Positions 5,640-6,562 of a stretch of 6,562 bases of DNA are shown piece after piece. Positions within the stretch are counted from its first letter, which is position 1. The number at the start of each line of letters is the position of its first letter. The position numbers and the translations under genes are program-made. The DNA is from JAMLHN01 sp035708745 (GTDB lineage: Bacteria; Chloroflexota; Chloroflexia; Thermomicrobiales; UBA6265). The stretch spans positions 1 to 6,562 of the forward strand of contig DASTFJ010000302.1 in the NCBI GenBank assembly GCA_035708745.1. Reading direction: 5' to 3'. The notes beneath the pieces were generated by a model that saw only the letters and a program-made list of their open reading frames with translations, made no database searches and was not told where the DNA came from.

Positions 5640-6562
5640 TTATGGTTCGACCGAACCGATATTGCGCAGGCGTTCAGCGGCCGCGGCGATAGTGGTCTCC
5701 GATTTCGCAAAGCAGAACCGGGCCAGCAGCGGGGCGGTTGAAGGTTCCAGATAGAAGGCCGAAGGCGGCACCGCAGCCACGCCGATCGATTCGACCAACC
5801 ATTCGCAAAATGCGACATCGCTTTCGAATCCAAGACCCGAGATATCGGCCATCAGGAAATAGCTGCCGCCGATCGGTAGGGTCGTCAGCTCAGCGCCGGC
5901 CAGCGCGGATTCGAGCAGGTTCTTGCGGTGCAGGTAGTCGCGCACGAGCTGATCGTAGTACCCGTTCTCGCAGGACTGCTCCATAGCGAAGGCAAGCGCA
6001 TCCTGAAAAGGCGTTCCCGATGCGAAGGTAATGAACTGATGTGCCGACTGGATCGGACCCACCAGCTCGGCCGGTCCCAGCGCCCACCCGATTTTCCAAC
6101 CGGTCAGGCTGAATGTCTTGCCGGTGGAGTTGATCGTGATGGTCCGCTCCCACATGCCAGGAAGCGAAGCGATCGAGATATGCATGGCCGGCGAAAAGAC
6201 GATCCGATCGTACACCTCGTCGGTGACCACCAGCAGATCGCGCTCGATCGCCAGCGCCGCGATCTGCTCCAGCTCATCGAGCGTAAAGACCTTGCCGGTG
6301 GGATTGTGTGGCGTATTCAGCAGGATCAGACGCGTGCGCGGGGTGATCGCCGCGCGCAGCGCATCGACATCGAACGACCAGTCGGGCGGTTCCAATCGAA
6401 CCGGCACGAAGGCCGAGCCGGCCATCTGCGCCGAGGCGGGATACGAGTCGTAGAACGGCTCGAACACCACGATTTCGTCGCCAGGCCCACTAAAAGCCAG
6501 GATCGCCTCGAAGACGGCCTCGGTCGCGCCGTTGGTGACCACGATTTCGCGCGCCGGGTCGA
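5640..6562 (-). CDS. Class I/II aminotransferase (KAT/methionine aminotransferase-like), N-terminal part outside window
   Basis: The frame reads leftwards from the right edge to the TAA complement at 5640-5642. About 306 residues are visible, starting 'DPAREIVVTNGATEA', a segment that normally lies about 80-95 residues into a 380-400-residue enzyme, so the true start is off the edge. A GTG at 6540-6542 lies within the conserved VTNG block and is not the start. Numbering from that GTG: 'FEPFYDSYP' (27-35), as in YbdL/KAT-type enzymes; 'NTPHNPTGK' (76-84, N80); 'TDEVYD' (D108, Y111); 'STGKTFSLTGWKIGW' with PLP lysine K142; and 'RFCFAK' with the carboxylate-binding R275. It transfers amino groups from an amino acid, by family likely aromatic, kynurenine or methionine, to a 2-oxo acid in the cytoplasm. 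It is convergent with the GNAT gene across 53 bases and so is not in the same operon. Confidence 0.92.
   Translation of the reverse strand, partial: DPAREIVVTNGATEAVFEAILAFSGPGDEIVVFEPFYDSYPASAQMAGSAFVPVRLEPPDWSFDVDALRAAITPRTRLILLNTPHNPTGKVFTLDELEQIAALAIERDLLVVTDEVYDRIVFSPAMHISIASLPGMWERTITINSTGKTFSLTGWKIGWALGPAELVGPIQSAHQFITFASGTPFQDALAFAMEQSCENGYYDQLVRDYLHRKNLLESALAGAELTTLPIGGSYFLMADISGLGFESDVAFCEWLVESIGVAAVPPSAFYLEPSTAPLLARFCFAKSETTIAAAAERLRNIGSVEP

Overview
The window holds six protein-coding genes and no RNA gene, mobile element or CRISPR array that I can support. Base composition is uniformly GC-rich, with short leader regions and one GTG start, as in a high-GC bacterium. The first gene belongs to DUF2851, a family I associate mainly with Bacteroidota and Chloroflexota. 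GC-richness together with that family points towards Chloroflexota (Thermomicrobia-like), but this is inference from one window.

Layout, left to right. (1) Positions 1-618, +: the C-terminal 205 residues of a DUF2851 protein whose start lies off the left edge. (2) Positions 619-702: a short gap with a strong 14-bp stem-loop and a competing upstream arm. (3) Positions 703-1569, +: a TIM-barrel metal-dependent amidohydrolase of the COG3618/PF04909 type. (4) Positions 1574-2944, +: a glutamine-synthetase-fold ligase of the PuuA/FluG-like class, only 4 bases downstream. (5) Positions 2945-3116: a 172-base gap rich in small dyads. (6) Positions 3117-4736, +: a PLP fold-type I Orn/Lys/Arg decarboxylase. 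(7) Positions 4690-5586, +: a tandem-GNAT acetyltransferase overlapping the decarboxylase by 47 bases. (8) Positions 5640-6562, -: a convergent class I/II aminotransferase of the KAT/methionine aminotransferase type, cut by the right edge.

Five consecutive genes are enzymes of amino-nitrogen chemistry: a decarboxylase that makes an amine, a ligase fold that commonly glutamylates amines, an N-acetyltransferase fold, an aminotransferase and an amidohydrolase. The most coherent reading is a small amine/polyamine metabolism locus with two co-transcribed pairs (amidohydrolase + GS-like ligase; decarboxylase + GNAT). The first pair is the two-gene equivalent of the amidohydrolase-GS fusion seen in fungal FluG and plant NodGS proteins. 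Substrates cannot be read from the sequence. All genes look intact apart from the two cut by the window edges.
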